Part shown: positions 32,729 through 43,682 of the stretch, in pieces
Numbering within the stretch: position 1 is the stretch's first letter
Layout: every line of letters begins with the position of its first letter
Assembly: GCF_002865645.1 (NCBI RefSeq)
Contig: NW_020194631.1
Span: 310,001-374,000 of the forward strand
Source: Hyaloscypha bicolor E
Taxonomy: Eukaryota; Ascomycota; Leotiomycetes; Helotiales; Hyaloscyphaceae
Reading direction: 5' to 3'
DNA length: 64,000 bases
Made by a program: the position numbers and the translations under genes
The notes under the pieces: generated by a model
The model's database searches: none
Seen by the model: the letters and a program-made list of their open reading frames with translations, nothing else
What the model was told of the DNA's origin: nothing

Positions 32729-33754
32729 ACTGCAAGTAGATGGGTGCCAATGCAAGACTTGGATGTCTCGAGGAGTGGTGGTTGGAGAGTTTCCCCGATC
32801 CTCGAGGAGATACGTGAAGCATGAGAAGCCGGCAGTCGAATCCGCCTTTTTCAAAAAGGGTGTTAGGATTAATCAAGCCCATGCCATCGGCGCCAGCCAC
32901 GATGCAAAAAAACGCAAACTCAAGTCGATTTTGGGGTCGTCACGCTGGACATCGTAGAGGATGCACTGATTCCAACGCCTGGATGGAAGCGAGACGGTCT
33001 TCTGTCTCCGAGAGATCCGAGCCCCCTCTTGACCAGGAACTCCAATCACTTATAGAAAAGGCAAGGGCATCAATTCTCCCTATGGAATGAAATGTACTCT
33101 TCATCAACCCCCTCCAGAAACGTCTCCAATCAACCCATAGAATGATAGTATAGCTTGGGCACACTTTCGCAGCTTCTCCTGCTCCCACAATTACCAAAAT
33201 AGAACGTTGTTTTCCCAACTAAGCAGGAGATTGTCGCTTGTCTTGCCATAAAGTGAAAAGAAAATTATGTCCAAACCAAGATTAAACACACTTGCTCCCA
33301 TTCTCTCGTATGCTACACTTCCAGATTCTCGTCAATAGATCATAGTTATGATGACCCCATATGTGACGAAAACTTAAGCGGCAATTTCTCGAGTTTGAGG
33401 TCTCGTTGTAGAAAATTGGCTGAAGTGATCAGAACCTCCAGATCACGAAATCCCTTTCAGGTTCACTAGATCCGGTTCATGGATCCGTTGAGATTGTCAC
33501 GTGCCAAGTATGTTTGCTCTGTTTGATGAGCTGTCAAACATGTTTGTTTGCCTCGCTTAATTTTCTACTAGCGTGGTTTGAGAATTCTCGAGCATATATA
33601 CACCAACTCTCGCCAAAAGCTTTCAAAATTTCAGACGATCTTACTTGTTGGTCCCCCCACCCCATTATTGCAACGCAGGAGCTAATACCCCTTCCTCTTG
33701 CAGCATAGAATCTATTCTATAGTAAACGTCCTCTTCTGAGGTAGGTGCTGTCGT
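32729..33754. other. intergenic or decayed region
   Basis: Several short frames in different phases between 32750 and 33090 (for example LDIVEDALIPTPGWKRDGLL near 32950) hint at a decayed or intron-containing gene, but I cannot build a model. The rest shows nothing. Confidence 0.35.
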
Positions 33755-34372
33755 TTGCCGATCCGATCTTCCTTTGCTGACCCCTTCCCAGTTCACCAAA
33801 TGAGCTACAGATTCTCCATCCCAGTTGATGAGATAGATCCTCGGTGCCCCAAGAGTGAGGCCTTTACTCTCGAACTGTCCGCAAGGATGGCGGTGCGCGC
33901 TTGCGCGTTCTGTATAGAGAGTGGCGATGATCTCGGCCCTTTTTTCATTGGCTTCGGCCGTGTGAACTGGGTGGGTGGCGATGGAAGTCTGATGGGACCG
34001 TTTTTTCATTGCGGTCTTGGCTTGTTCAAGGACGTGAAGAAGAAAAATTTTCAACCCTCTTTCCGACCTACCGTCTACTTCGAAACACCACTCTACCACA
34101 CGAAGACTAAACTCGAATATAGAGCGATAAGAAGGCAAAGGGCTGTGAATCTATGGGACTTGCTGTTCTGCAAGTTGTTCGAGAGTCACGCAGAGAAATT
34201 TTCAATCCTCCCTCGGGGTCTCGATACTCCGCGTTCCTCGCTCACGAAGACCAGGCTCAAATACAAAAGGAAGACAAGGGGAAAGGGATACAAATCTCTG
34301 GATTGGCCATTCTGTGGACTGTTCGAGAATGCGACCTCACTTTTAGGCATTGAGGATCGGGTTATCGTCTAG
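33755..34372 (+). CDS. uncertain ORF with internal 33-residue repeat
   Basis: Open frame of 205 codons with no recognisable family. Its second half contains two related blocks about 144 bases (48 codons) apart. The first (about 34095-34190) reads HTKTKLEYRAIRRQRAVNLW then DLLFCKLFES. The second (about 34239-34334) reads LTKTRLKYKRKTRGKGYKSL then DWPFCGLFEN. The repeat keeps frame on this strand. A competing minus-strand frame (33665-34138, 157 codons, with PRIYLINWDGESVAHLVNWE) overlaps it, so only one of the two could be real. Either may be a fossil. Confidence 0.25.
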   Translation: MPIRSSFADPFPVHQMSYRFSIPVDEIDPRCPKSEAFTLELSARMAVRACAFCIESGDDLGPFFIGFGRVNWVGGDGSLMGPFFHCGLGLFKDVKKKNFQPSFRPTVYFETPLYHTKTKLEYRAIRRQRAVNLWDLLFCKLFESHAEKFSILPRGLDTPRSSLTKTRLKYKRKTRGKGYKSLDWPFCGLFENATSLLGIEDRVIV

Positions 34373-35117
34373 GTGGAAAATTTTGGTTTGGTGTGCTGTC
34401 ATGCAGCCAAGGACGGATTCCCCAAGGCGGCGCGCTCGAAGGATTGCACGTTAAGATTTGATATGCTTGCAATGAGCAGGCCTATCAGAATAACTACCTT
34501 GAGGCAGAGCAAAGATTAGGGCTGGGTGATCTCCCAAATTGAAACACTGCTAGCATGGTGTTCCTCCCACGAAAATGCTTAGGGCTACAGAACATGGCTT
34601 CAGCGCTTCGTACGGCTTTGCAGAACCAGCAGCATCTCTGGGTAATGGGAACACTTCAGATCTGGTAGGTCCTAGAAAACACCAGCCGGGGAACACTTTC
34701 AAATCAATGCAATTTTGTATTGTCCTCTGCAAATACATTTGTTTTCGCTGCTTCTAGAATCTCGAAATAATTAAGGTCTGCAACAGCGGTTCTCGAAGCG
34801 TCGGCAATTTGATATTGCAAGACATCATCCCGTCAGCTTCAGGCCTTATCTCCAAAGAGATTCTACAAGTCCACCTTCGCCTAAAAAGCTATTCTCGCAT
34901 ATACACTCATCTGCTGAAGCAGTCACTACTTCGCTATCCTCCATATGAGATGCCTTAAATTTTCCGTGGAATTTGCGTTGGAAAATGTTTTCCTCCCCAC
35001 AAGTCCACCCTTGTATAGCTGGATGGTTTGCGCTCGCCCAAATGTTAGTTAGTCGTCTTCTTCATCAACATACTTTCGTAGACAGTACGCAGTATTTCAA
35101 ATGATTGAAAAGCTCCT
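34373..35117. other. intergenic
   Basis: No supported gene. The right end is the 3' side of the UPF3 homologue. Confidence 0.55.
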
Positions 35118-36939
35118 TCATTTCGCGGCTGGTCCCGTAGGTGCAGCAGTTGGTGCCTTCGCTGCTTCCGAAGGACCAGCTTGAGCACCTTGCCGTGCGC
35201 CGCCCCGCCCACCACGTCTTCCCATGGTGCCACCTCTCCCGGCTCTGCCACCTCTGGAAGGAGCATTCGGAGGCTGATTTGCAGGTTTCTTCTCAGGGGG
35301 CAAGGCAGTTCCCTTTCGCTGCATGACCTGAACGGTTCCTTGTGCAACAGAGATGGGATTCGCCGCCATTGCCTTCTTCAATCCTTCTGTATCCACAAAG
35401 TCGACATATGCAAAGCCTTTTCTCTTATCAATTTCCACCATCGATACGACACCAAAGTTCTCCATAGCTTCCTTGAGAAGGGCTTCGGTCACACCCTGAG
35501 AAGGATTGGCATGCTTAACGAATGCTTGTGTAGCACCCTCTGATGGTACTGCAACAGGTGGTGGTTTTCGAGACAATACTGGGGCAGGCTTTGGCTGCTG
35601 TATTGTTGGAGAGGGAACTGGTCGTTGGGTTTGCTGGCTTTCAGGCTTCTTGAGTAGCACCACGGGATTCGCTGCCGGAGTAGAAGCGGAACCAGAAGCC
35701 TTGCCAGTTTCAGACTCGGTAGAGTTTCCTTTGGCTCGAGACTTCCTGTCCTTAGCCTGGTTGTTGCTTGCTTTTGGTGCGATTGGGATTGTCTGAGTTT
35801 GTGATGGTTGAGATGAACTTGCTTCCTTCGACTCAGCAGCAGCCTTCTCCGCCGCCGCGGCTCTTTCAGCTTTCAGAGCATCTGCAGTATCCCTTCTGAC
35901 TTGGCGATGAGCTTGAGCTGGACTTAAACCAAGATCCCGTTGAAGCATCTTGATATGAGCAGCGATAACAGCTGGTCTCTGTCGGCCATGAACCTTTGTA
36001 ACATCAAGCTTAGGTGTACCAGAACTTTCTGAGCCAGAAGCCTCTGAGATACTTGCTGCCGGACTCGCCTTCGTGGCCACTTCCCTGTTGAGAATCTTGA
36101 CGGCTTCTCTAGCTGCTTTCTCTATCAGTTTGTCTGACTTTCCTTCTTTCCCCTTCTTCTTAGAATCGTCAAGAGAACTTGATGATTCCTTGCCAGCCTT
36201 GGTCTTCGCAAGCTGGGCTTCTTGTTTCTTTGCTGCCTTTGCCGCCATCTCCTTGCTCTTGTTGGCCTTCTTGTCCTTCAAGTATTGAACCAAAGGCGTG
36301 GTAGTGACCTTCTCCTGTTTCGTCGATGTACCATCTAACACAACATCCGCATTGGCCTCCTTCGACGTCAATGGATTTGCTAGGCCCTCAAGAAATGCCA
36401 TAAATTCGGGATCCTGATCAATTGTCCCTGCTCGTGCATCAACTCGACGTCTACCTCCAGGTGTTCGACCGTAGGGTGCAAACTCGACGGTTGGAGGTCC
36501 AATAAGACATTGGCTTGTGAATGTATTATGGGCATCTTCGAAGACCGATTCTCGAACAAGGTCGGAAAGGCTGAGGAGATGGCTTTCATGTGTTAAATGG
36601 AGATAGGCCCGGGCGGGTCTGGACGGCTTGGAAGGACTTTAACAGGGTCAGCAAAAATAATATATATACCAAAAATACATACTCTTTTGAGTCCTTTCCT
36701 GGCTTGTATAGAAACCAGTCAACCTTTCCCTGGCCCAGACTCCAACCATCTCCAAGGACGGATGTAAACTCCGCCTCTGTGAGACCTGGGGCGAGTCTCC
36801 TGATGACAACCTTCAGTTTTGGCGATGGAGGTTTGGCTACTACAGAGCGGGGCCCATTTCCAGAGGTTTGAGAAGCTGTGATAGCAAGGACACCATTCAT
36901 ATGGCCTCGACTTCCTCCCGGCGTGGTGGGGGTAGCCAT
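35118..36939 (-). CDS. UPF3: UPF3 nonsense-mediated decay factor
   Basis: Homologue of Upf3/Smg-4, which bridges Upf2 and mRNA in nonsense-mediated decay and shuttles between nucleus and cytoplasm. 591 residues in two exons (36683-36939 and 35118-36636) with a 46-base intron. The UPF3 domain covers residues about 33-190: KVVIRRLAPGLTEAEFTSVL, KVDWFLYKPGKDSK, then across the splice site DPSKPSRPARAYLHLT, VEFAPYGRTPGGRRRVDARA and DQDPEFMAFLEGL. A long Lys/Ala/Glu-rich charged region follows. Unlike the short yeast protein, this one also has an RRM-like segment near residues 450-530 (VTEALLKEAMENFGVVSMVE, KGFAYVDFVDTEGLKKAM) and a Gly/Arg-rich tail (RAGRGGTMGRRGGRGGARQG), both suggesting RNA contact. 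The ATG 36939 was chosen because the frame upstream lacks ATG. Confidence 0.9.
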
Positions 36940-37216
36940 CTTGCGTGGATTTTGAAGGTGAATTGAAAGCTCACGCACTAGCGAGGTCCTAATAGCTTCG
37001 CAAGATTAAAGGCGGTATCGGGATCTCTTCAAATTATCGCGTTATTTGATTTTCCAAACTCCACAAACATCATTGCTCCTTGCTTTGAACCTCGACACAA
37101 TCACATTAAGGCATGCTCGACGTCGGCGACTTTTTGATCCGGCGCTAGAACTCCAACGTCTTCTTCGCCATCGACGTTGATTGGACCAGCAGACGATCGA
37201 GTGCACGGACGTCGCA

Positions 37217-39055
37217 ATGGCCTCCCAAGAACAAGGCCTTGTCAAGGTCATCCAAATCCAAGTCGAAGGTATTCAAACTTCTGCGCGCGACGACGAGCCT
37301 CAACAGCTTGGCCACGACAGCAGCACTGCTGCAGAAGACACACCCACACCCCCTGCCTCTCTGACTCGCAATCACGAAGACGCGTCGCCTACGTTCATCG
37401 ACCGCATTTTCGAGGATCTCCACGACTACGAAGTTGAGGACGAAAGCCTCAGCTACGAGCGCATCTCCCCTGCTTCGTCTTCCGGCTCAGACTCTCCCAC
37501 ACCAACCGCCGAGCATATTGAGGACCTTGACGAAGAACCTGAAGAGTTCCCGTTCCTCTTTGGACGACCTCTGCCTCCAATCCCGGTCACAGGCACTGTC
37601 GAGACTCCAGGCCGTCGACCCTGCCCTCTACCCCCTTTTCATTTCCCTGCCCGTACCCCTCCTCCTCCCAAGATGCCCAACTCAAGCGTCCCAAAGCCAG
37701 GCCCCGCCAAGCTCTCGCCCAAGGCTGGCCTCGAGGAATGGCTCGCCGAAGCAAAGCAATGTCATTACCTCCCGGAGGCTGTCATGAAGCAACTGTGTGA
37801 GATGGTTAAGGAGTGTTTGATGGAAGGTGAATATTACAGTATCTCCATCGTGTCCGATCTATCACTGACCTCGCTATCTAGAGTCCAACATCCAACCCGT
37901 TTGCACCCCAGTCACGATCTGCGGTGACATTCATGGTCAATTCTACGACTTGCTTGAGCTCTTCCGCATTGCTGGTGGCATGCCTGGTGAGACCAATGTC
38001 GAGAAGCCTAAGACACAAGCTACTGTCATCAGCTCAGATGCTATTGAGCCTCCCAGCTCGATCACCAACCCAAAGCTGAAGAAGAAGATCCGAAGCTCCG
38101 ACAGCGGTATTGAGAGTGCTAGTGGTGAGGACGAGGATGACGAAGAAGAGACGCGAGGCCGCCCACGTACTGCTGGTCAATCTAGCCGCGGTGGTAGCTC
38201 AGGTGGTGATTCTGCAATCGGTGTCAATGAGGTCTCTGGAAGTGGTAACCAAAACTTCATCTTCCTTGGTGATTTCGTCGATCGTGGCTATTTCAGCTTG
38301 GAGACGTTCACCTTGTTGATGTGCCTCAAGGCAATGTAAGCATCGGCATTCTCACAAAGTGTTCTCTTGCTAATCGCGTCAAGGTATCCTGACAAGATCA
38401 CCCTCGTTCGAGGTAATCACGAGTCCCGCCAAATTACTCAAGTCTACGGTTTCTACGAGGAGTGTCAACAAAAGTACGGCAATGCTTCGGTCTGGAAGTC
38501 TTGCTGCCAAGTCTTCGACTTTCTTGTCCTTGCTGCGATCGTCGATGGCGAAGTTCTCTGCGTACACGGTGGCCTCAGTCCTGAGATTCGCACCGTCGAC
38601 CAAATCCGTGTTGTTGCTCGTGCTCAGGAGATTCCTCATGAGGGCGCTTTCTGTGACCTTGTTTGGAGTGATCCCGAGGACGTTGAGACCTGGGCTGTTT
38701 CTCCTCGCGGTGCTGGCTGGCTCTTTGGTGATAAAGTCGCAACCGAGTTCAACCACGTCAATGGCTTGAAGCTGATTGCCCGTGCGCACCAGCTTGTCAA
38801 TGAGGGTTACAAGGTATGATGATCCCATAGGCTGGACGAGAACCTGTTGCTAATGCTTTATAGTATCACTTCTCCCAGAAGTCCGTTGTTACCGTCTGGT
38901 CCGCACCCAATTACTGCTACCGCTGCGGTAATGTTGCTTCTATCATGAACGTCGGTGAGGATTTAAACCCAAAGTTCAGCATCTTCAGCGCCGTTCCAGA
39001 AGACCAACGCGCTGTCCCAGCCGGACGCCGTGGTGCAGGAGAATACTTCTTGTAG
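37217..39055 (+). CDS. PPG1: PPG1-type Ser/Thr protein phosphatase (PP2A-like)
   Basis: Catalytic subunit of the PP2A-like group. Yeast Ppg1 acts in glycogen accumulation and in the Far complex. Exons 37217-37826, 37882-38335, 38384-38813 and 38864-39055 give 561 residues. All metal-site motifs are present: [56 protein letters not shown] and [11 protein letters not shown]. The end is GEYFL, the methylatable C-terminal leucine type. Two features stand out. An acidic, Pro-rich N-terminal extension of about 160 residues precedes the usual start ([16 protein letters not shown]). An insert of roughly 80 Ser/Asp/Glu-rich residues lies between the first two metal motifs. As I recall, filamentous-fungal PPG1 proteins share an insert at this place. 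The internal ATG at 37672 would give a protein of normal N-terminal length. A degenerate copy of the 3' end lies downstream. Confidence 0.9.
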
Positions 39056-39334
39056 TTTTCCCATCACATCTTTGCTTTCGTCTGTACATTAGATGACCTA
39101 ATGATGGTGTTCGGAGGAAACTGCATTGGGACCTGGCGTTTTCGCTTTGAATGTAAAATACTAGATCAATGATGAGACGAACTTTACTTACATCCTGATT
39201 TCAAAATTTGTCGGATGCAATTGCGAATTACTTCCATAATATTTTGCCAACTAATTGTCCAGGGAGTGCTCTTGTTCACCATCTCGAATTCTGCATTTTA
39301 GCAGAAATCAGTGCATCTCCGTACTTATAGTCAA
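39056..39334. other. PPG1 3' region
   Basis: 3' untranslated and spacer sequence, the parent of the degenerate copy that follows. No gene. Confidence 0.6.
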
Positions 39335-39560
39335 ACTGCCAAAGCTTCCTCTTCAAGCTCGAGAAGATCAACGCGCGGTTCCAGCCGCTCGTCGGGTGCT
39401 GGAGAATACTCTCTCATGATACACTACACCACCTTCTCTTTCATCTGTACTTTAGATGATATGATAATAGGGTTTCACTTAAATAAAAGATTACAATAAT
39501 AGATCAAAGATGAGGCGAAAATTACGTTCATTCCAGGTTCTGAGTTGCATCGGACAACTC
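39335..39560 (+). pseudogene. degenerate tandem copy of PPG1 3' end
   Basis: Aligned by eye, this stretch repeats the last coding bases and 3' region of PPG1 (about 38970-39230). Matching blocks are AAGATCAACGCGC / AAGACCAACGCGC, GGAGAATACT in both, TCATCTGTACTTTAGATGAT / TCGTCTGTACATTAGATGAC and AATAGATCAAAGATGAGGCGAA / ATACTAGATCAATGATGAGACGAA (the last compared over its central bases). The stop codon and frame are not kept. It is a non-coding relic of a partial tandem duplication about 360 bases long. Confidence 0.65.
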
Positions 39561-40912
39561 TATTGATACTTATGCTCTCGTCACAGCTTCGATGTGCAAT
39601 TGTGGTTTCATCGAATCTGATTTCATTGGAGGTAATCCTGAACATGACCACAACAGATGGCATGAAAATTGAGATTGGCTTCTTGAGTTGCAACTTGCAA
39701 GGATGCGATAATCTGAGCGGGCGCTTTCTTTTCGGCGGGAAGCCGGTTTCCGGGATGCTCGCTGGTCTTGCTCGGGAACCGTTGGAGTCGACCACTATGG
39801 GATATTGCTCACGACTTTAGAAAGTCCCTCAGCTGTCATGGAGGCGTTATCTTCTCAGCACTCCAAGATAATCGGTCTGATAGCCCTCTTAGCCACCACG
39901 AATATGCTGTTGGCTCCGGCCGACTGGAGCAGGTTCCTAGCCTTTTGTCTCTTGACTTCCCTGTCCTCCAACAGGACCGGCTTCAATGCAGCTCGGTTTT
40001 GGCCCGGGAAACGCCAGGATTAAGGGCACGAAGATCTAGAGTATGTTTACGGCGAGCCTCTGTGCCCAGTCTAGAATTGAGAAGTTGATGGCTGACTTAA
40101 GTTTCGTGAGCTTTGATATTGATAAAGTATGATGGAAGTCGATCCATTGCTCTTTGGTGATTATTTGCCGGATCGAATCCTTGCCCTCCCAAGAAGACCA
40201 AGTGATTCAAGGACTTTCAATATGGAAAGGGAAGTAAACCATTATTGAGACAGTGTTAATTCACGATTCTTTTCATTCAAAGAATTAATATAAATGAGTT
40301 GTTTCGATAAACTTTTATTCAAAAAGCTATGAGTAGAGACGTCCTCAAAATAGACTTGTTCAAGACCAAAAATCCGCATCGTTGAAGGAACACAACTTTT
40401 CCCTAACCCCAATCACGAAATAAAAAATATTCCCAGGAAGATGATATCTCAATTCCTTGCACGAACGAAAGCTTTCCAGTCTTCTGATATCTCTGCTTGA
40501 AGACTTCATGCCACTCAGCCTGTGTGAACTCCAATCTCGTCGAATGGCACGGATGTCCTTGCAAATTTCTCCAACCTCATCGACCCATCAGTCAAGGGCA
40601 ATTCTTAGATAGGGTGCCGGTAGTTGGAGGAGGTATGCACGTATGAACCTTCTTGTTGTTAGAGACTTGTTCAAGTGTTTCGATGTTGAAGAACCTACTA
40701 CCGAAACGTCCATTTCGATTCCGAAAATTGGCACTCTTGTACAATCAATCAATTGAAAAGCAATGCTTCACTTCATCATGAGAGACAAGAGACCGAAAGC
40801 GATTGATCCACTGATAAGATTGGGAGGGGGTGTTCATGTTCCAGAGGAAAGAGGTTGTCAATGCGGGGCGGATCTCGCCATTGTTATGCGTCGACCATAC
40901 AGACTTCAACTC
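39561..40912. other. gene-poor stretch after PPG1
   Basis: Short frames (39545-39820, 39768-40088) have no motif and lie in different phases. Part may be the 3' region of the coiled-coil gene to the right. Nothing recognised. Confidence 0.5.
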
Positions 40913-41677
40913 TCACACGGGAGAAAGGTGATATCTGCCATCGTCCTGGTGGTAGTGTCCTCGAACCGGCGAATTTTGATGGCCAAACGTTGGCCCAGGC
41001 GCATAGGATAGTTGGTTCGTGGCATAGGCTACTGGGCCAGGCGCACGGTAGGTAGCTGCAGGCAGAGGCGGTCCCCGCGGGGCGAAGGGATTAGGGGTTG
41101 TGTGTGTCGTCGGCGAGTGGCTGTCATACAGCGGCACAGGCATCTCTCGCCAACTGGAACGGCGACCGCCCGTGCTTGAGGAACGACGACCGCTTGATCT
41201 CTTCTCGTCGCGGTGGCTTGATCGCGGTGGACTTGATCGAGTCGATGTTGACGAGGTCTTCTCGCTCCTTTTAGGCGACACCTCTCTTGCGAGCTTCTCG
41301 ATGACCTTGGCTTGGTCGTCGAGTTCGTCGTTTGCGTTGTCAAGCTTGTTGTGCAGCTCCGCTTTCTCTCGCTTCAGTAAGCGATTCTCCTGGTTACTTT
41401 CTTTCAAGGCGGTGTTGAGATTTGCATTGGCTGCCTCAAGTTGACGGATCTTTTCGTTGGCGGCATCGAGTGCTTCTTGCACTGCGCCTAGGATTTGTCT
41501 CTGCTCATCTCTTTGCTGGTAGGTGAACGGCGAGTCGGGTGCGGTGCCAAGTGAGGCGCGATCAGAAGCAGAACTGCTGCCAACACCCGAATCTCTGCTG
41601 CTGCGGTGGTGATGAGACCTGGATGGCTTGGTGCCACGGTCGAAGTCGACGGTCTTTTTTGTCCTGGAAGACGACAT
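40913..41677 (-). CDS. coiled-coil protein, Ser/Arg-rich
   Basis: Intronless frame of 254 residues from ATG 41677 (MSSSRTKKTVDFDRG). The N-terminal 45 residues are Ser/His/Arg-rich. Residues about 55-135 form a long heptad-repeat coiled coil (ILGAVQEALDAANEKIRQLE, ALKESNQENRLLKREKAELH). A Ser/Arg-rich block (SSTSTRSSPPRSSHRDEKRS) follows, then a Pro/Tyr-rich tail (PLPAATYRAPGPVAY). I do not recognise a named family. The layout suggests a scaffold or cytoskeletal adaptor, which is inference only. A neighbouring gene on the same strand also encodes a coiled-coil protein with a Ser/Arg-rich head. Confidence 0.68.
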   Translation of the reverse strand: MSSSRTKKTVDFDRGTKPSRSHHHRSSRDSGVGSSSASDRASLGTAPDSPFTYQQRDEQRQILGAVQEALDAANEKIRQLEAANANLNTALKESNQENRLLKREKAELHNKLDNANDELDDQAKVIEKLAREVSPKRSEKTSSTSTRSSPPRSSHRDEKRSSGRRSSSTGGRRSSWREMPVPLYDSHSPTTHTTPNPFAPRGPPLPAATYRAPGPVAYATNQLSYAPGPTFGHQNSPVRGHYHQDDGRYHLSPV

Positions 41678-43109
41678 CGTGATAGGATACTTTTGGGGCT
41701 CTTGCGATGAGGCTGGGATGCGTTGTCCGCTGTGCAGTGAGCTGGTACCAATAGGTGACGGACTGGTAGGGCGCAACAGCGGTCAGGTGAAAGGATTGGG
41801 TGTCGAGATATGTTGACGCAAGGCTGTGGGAGCGGAGCAGTTGGGCGTGCAAAGGTATAAGAAGGATGAAGAATCCACACCACGAGGTATGATTGATAAA
41901 GGATGAAGATCAAGACACGAACTAGCCCGACCTGCTGCCTACATACATACTTTTCGTATCAAACGTCTTTCGGTCTTCGGTCGAGGGCGTGGAAGCCATC
42001 CCACACCCTTCTCCCCTGCCGGCCGGTGTGAAGCATGCCACCCAGATCTGTTCACCGAGTAATCGCAGGCGTCCCGCTCAACCACCCCAGACCTCATCAG
42101 GAGAAGGCACCAGAAAGAGCCATCCAGGAGTCATCGTTGGGTGCAAGTCGGGCACACCATCCAGCACCGCGCTGCGTCGATTGGGGGAGGGAAAATGGCC
42201 GCCATTGGGCAGCAACGGCGTGCGCAGCCTGGAGATCCAGCACTGCCTTGCTGCCTTGCACGGTTTGTGGATGCTGCGCCGCCCTGGCGTCCTGCGCATG
42301 ATCAGGAAAATAGGAAAATCCGCCTTGCAGGGAGCCTGCAGAAGAGCCTCCCTTCGCTCCCCCCCCCCACTTCGCCCCCTCGCACAAAGAAGTGCAATCA
42401 AACTCCCGCGCGTTGCCTGCCGGCTTGCCTGGCCCGGGGATTTCTCGTGGGAGTTTGGGTTGTGGTCACTGTGTCTGTGCTTGCTGTTCCCGATGCAGCG
42501 CCGCGATGACTCTCACGTGCAGCATGCAAGCTTGCAACCGGGTCACGAGTGTGCGCATCATTTATGTCAAAGGCAGTCATAATGCCTTGCTTGTCCCAGA
42601 AGAAGATTGCAAAAGTTATGCAAGCGTGTAATTTCTACGGTGTTGCCTGTCCCGGGTTGAAGTCAGCTCGAGGATGAGCGTGAGTCCTGAGCGATGTCGG
42701 CTCGGCGCGTGATGGTTGGGGGCCGGGACCTCAGTGCGATTGCGGTACAATCCCAAGTTCCAAGGACGAAATCTCCTTTTCGAGCCCTTGAAGGAAGGGG
42801 TTTACGTCAATTCTGGAACCGATGTCAGCTGAAGCCTAAATCCATTGAAAACGGCTACGAACTCTTTGCTGTCCCTCAGCTGGTCGCATTCCTAACGCGC
42901 GGTGAAGATCGAAGATCCAGAGGCTTTCGGTACAAGCAGTTGGTTTGACTTGGTATGACTGCTTTTCGAAACCCAGGGAGTTGGGGTTCGATTTTCTAGC
43001 CTTCTTGGGTTTGGGATGCGGAATCCACAAGTTCCAGATCCGTGTGGTCGAGAGGCTCGATCTTGATTCTATCTGCAAAAATCGGATTCCCGCTGTGGTT
43101 TTTGATCGT
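41678..43109. other. intergenic, GC-rich promoter region
   Basis: 1.4 kb upstream of the coiled-coil gene at 41677. The overlapping frames at 41989-42582 on both strands reflect GC-rich composition and lack motifs. No gene supported. Confidence 0.5.
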
Positions 43110-43682
43110 TCAGTCGGCAACGTGGAATCCGTGCCTTCGAAGATAGTCCTTTAGGTAGACGATTGTGCGATTTTTGTCCGCGATTCGTGTCTCTTCCAAT
43201 CCCAACAGCTCATCCTTTTCGGCAAGTCGGCGCCTCAGGACCTCCACCTCGGCCAACTTCTCCTCATATCGCAACTTGAACTCTTCTTCCCTGCTTCCCC
43301 TCTTGAACAGGCGATACTTCTCCTTAAGCTCCTCATTCTTGTGTCGCAATCCGGCATTGGCATCTTCCTCGTCCGCGAGCAAGTCCTCAAGGCGTCTGAC
43401 TTCTCTGACTTGCGCATCAAGCTGCGCTCGAAGGGGCCGGCATTGTTGATGCTCGTTGACTATGTTCTGGTATTGCCAATTGTCCCTCTGCGCATAGCTT
43501 AAGCGCGTCTGCAAAGACAAAATCTCGCCATCTAGCACTTCGATTCGTTCTTCGGCGTCGTTGAGCAGTTCGCGTGCGCTTCTGCCCCGTCCTTGAGACC
43601 CTCCCTCGCGGTGGGAGGACGAGCGCACAAGACGCTCTCTCCCCCGCCCATCTCGCTCAATCCTGTAGTCCCTGTGCGCCAT
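43110..43682 (-). CDS. coiled-coil protein with Arg-rich head
   Basis: Intronless frame of 190 residues from ATG 43682 (MAHRDYRIERDGRGRERLV). The head is Arg/Ser/Gly-rich to residue about 45. Almost all the rest is predicted coiled coil by heptad pattern and charge (LNDAEERIEVLDGEILSLQT, RRLEDLLADEEDANAGLRHK, LRYEEKLAEVEVLRRRLAEK), ending IVYLKDYLRRHGFHVAD. No known domain recognised. It may be distantly related to the gene at 40913-41677, with which it shares orientation, single-exon form and overall plan, although residue-by-residue similarity is weak. Confidence 0.68.
   Translation of the reverse strand: MAHRDYRIERDGRGRERLVRSSSHREGGSQGRGRSARELLNDAEERIEVLDGEILSLQTRLSYAQRDNWQYQNIVNEHQQCRPLRAQLDAQVREVRRLEDLLADEEDANAGLRHKNEELKEKYRLFKRGSREEEFKLRYEEKLAEVEVLRRRLAEKDELLGLEETRIADKNRTIVYLKDYLRRHGFHVAD

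Noticed and set aside
41989..42582. 197-codon frame in GC-rich promoter region
   Set aside because: Overlapping open frames on both strands reflect composition. No motif or splice support.
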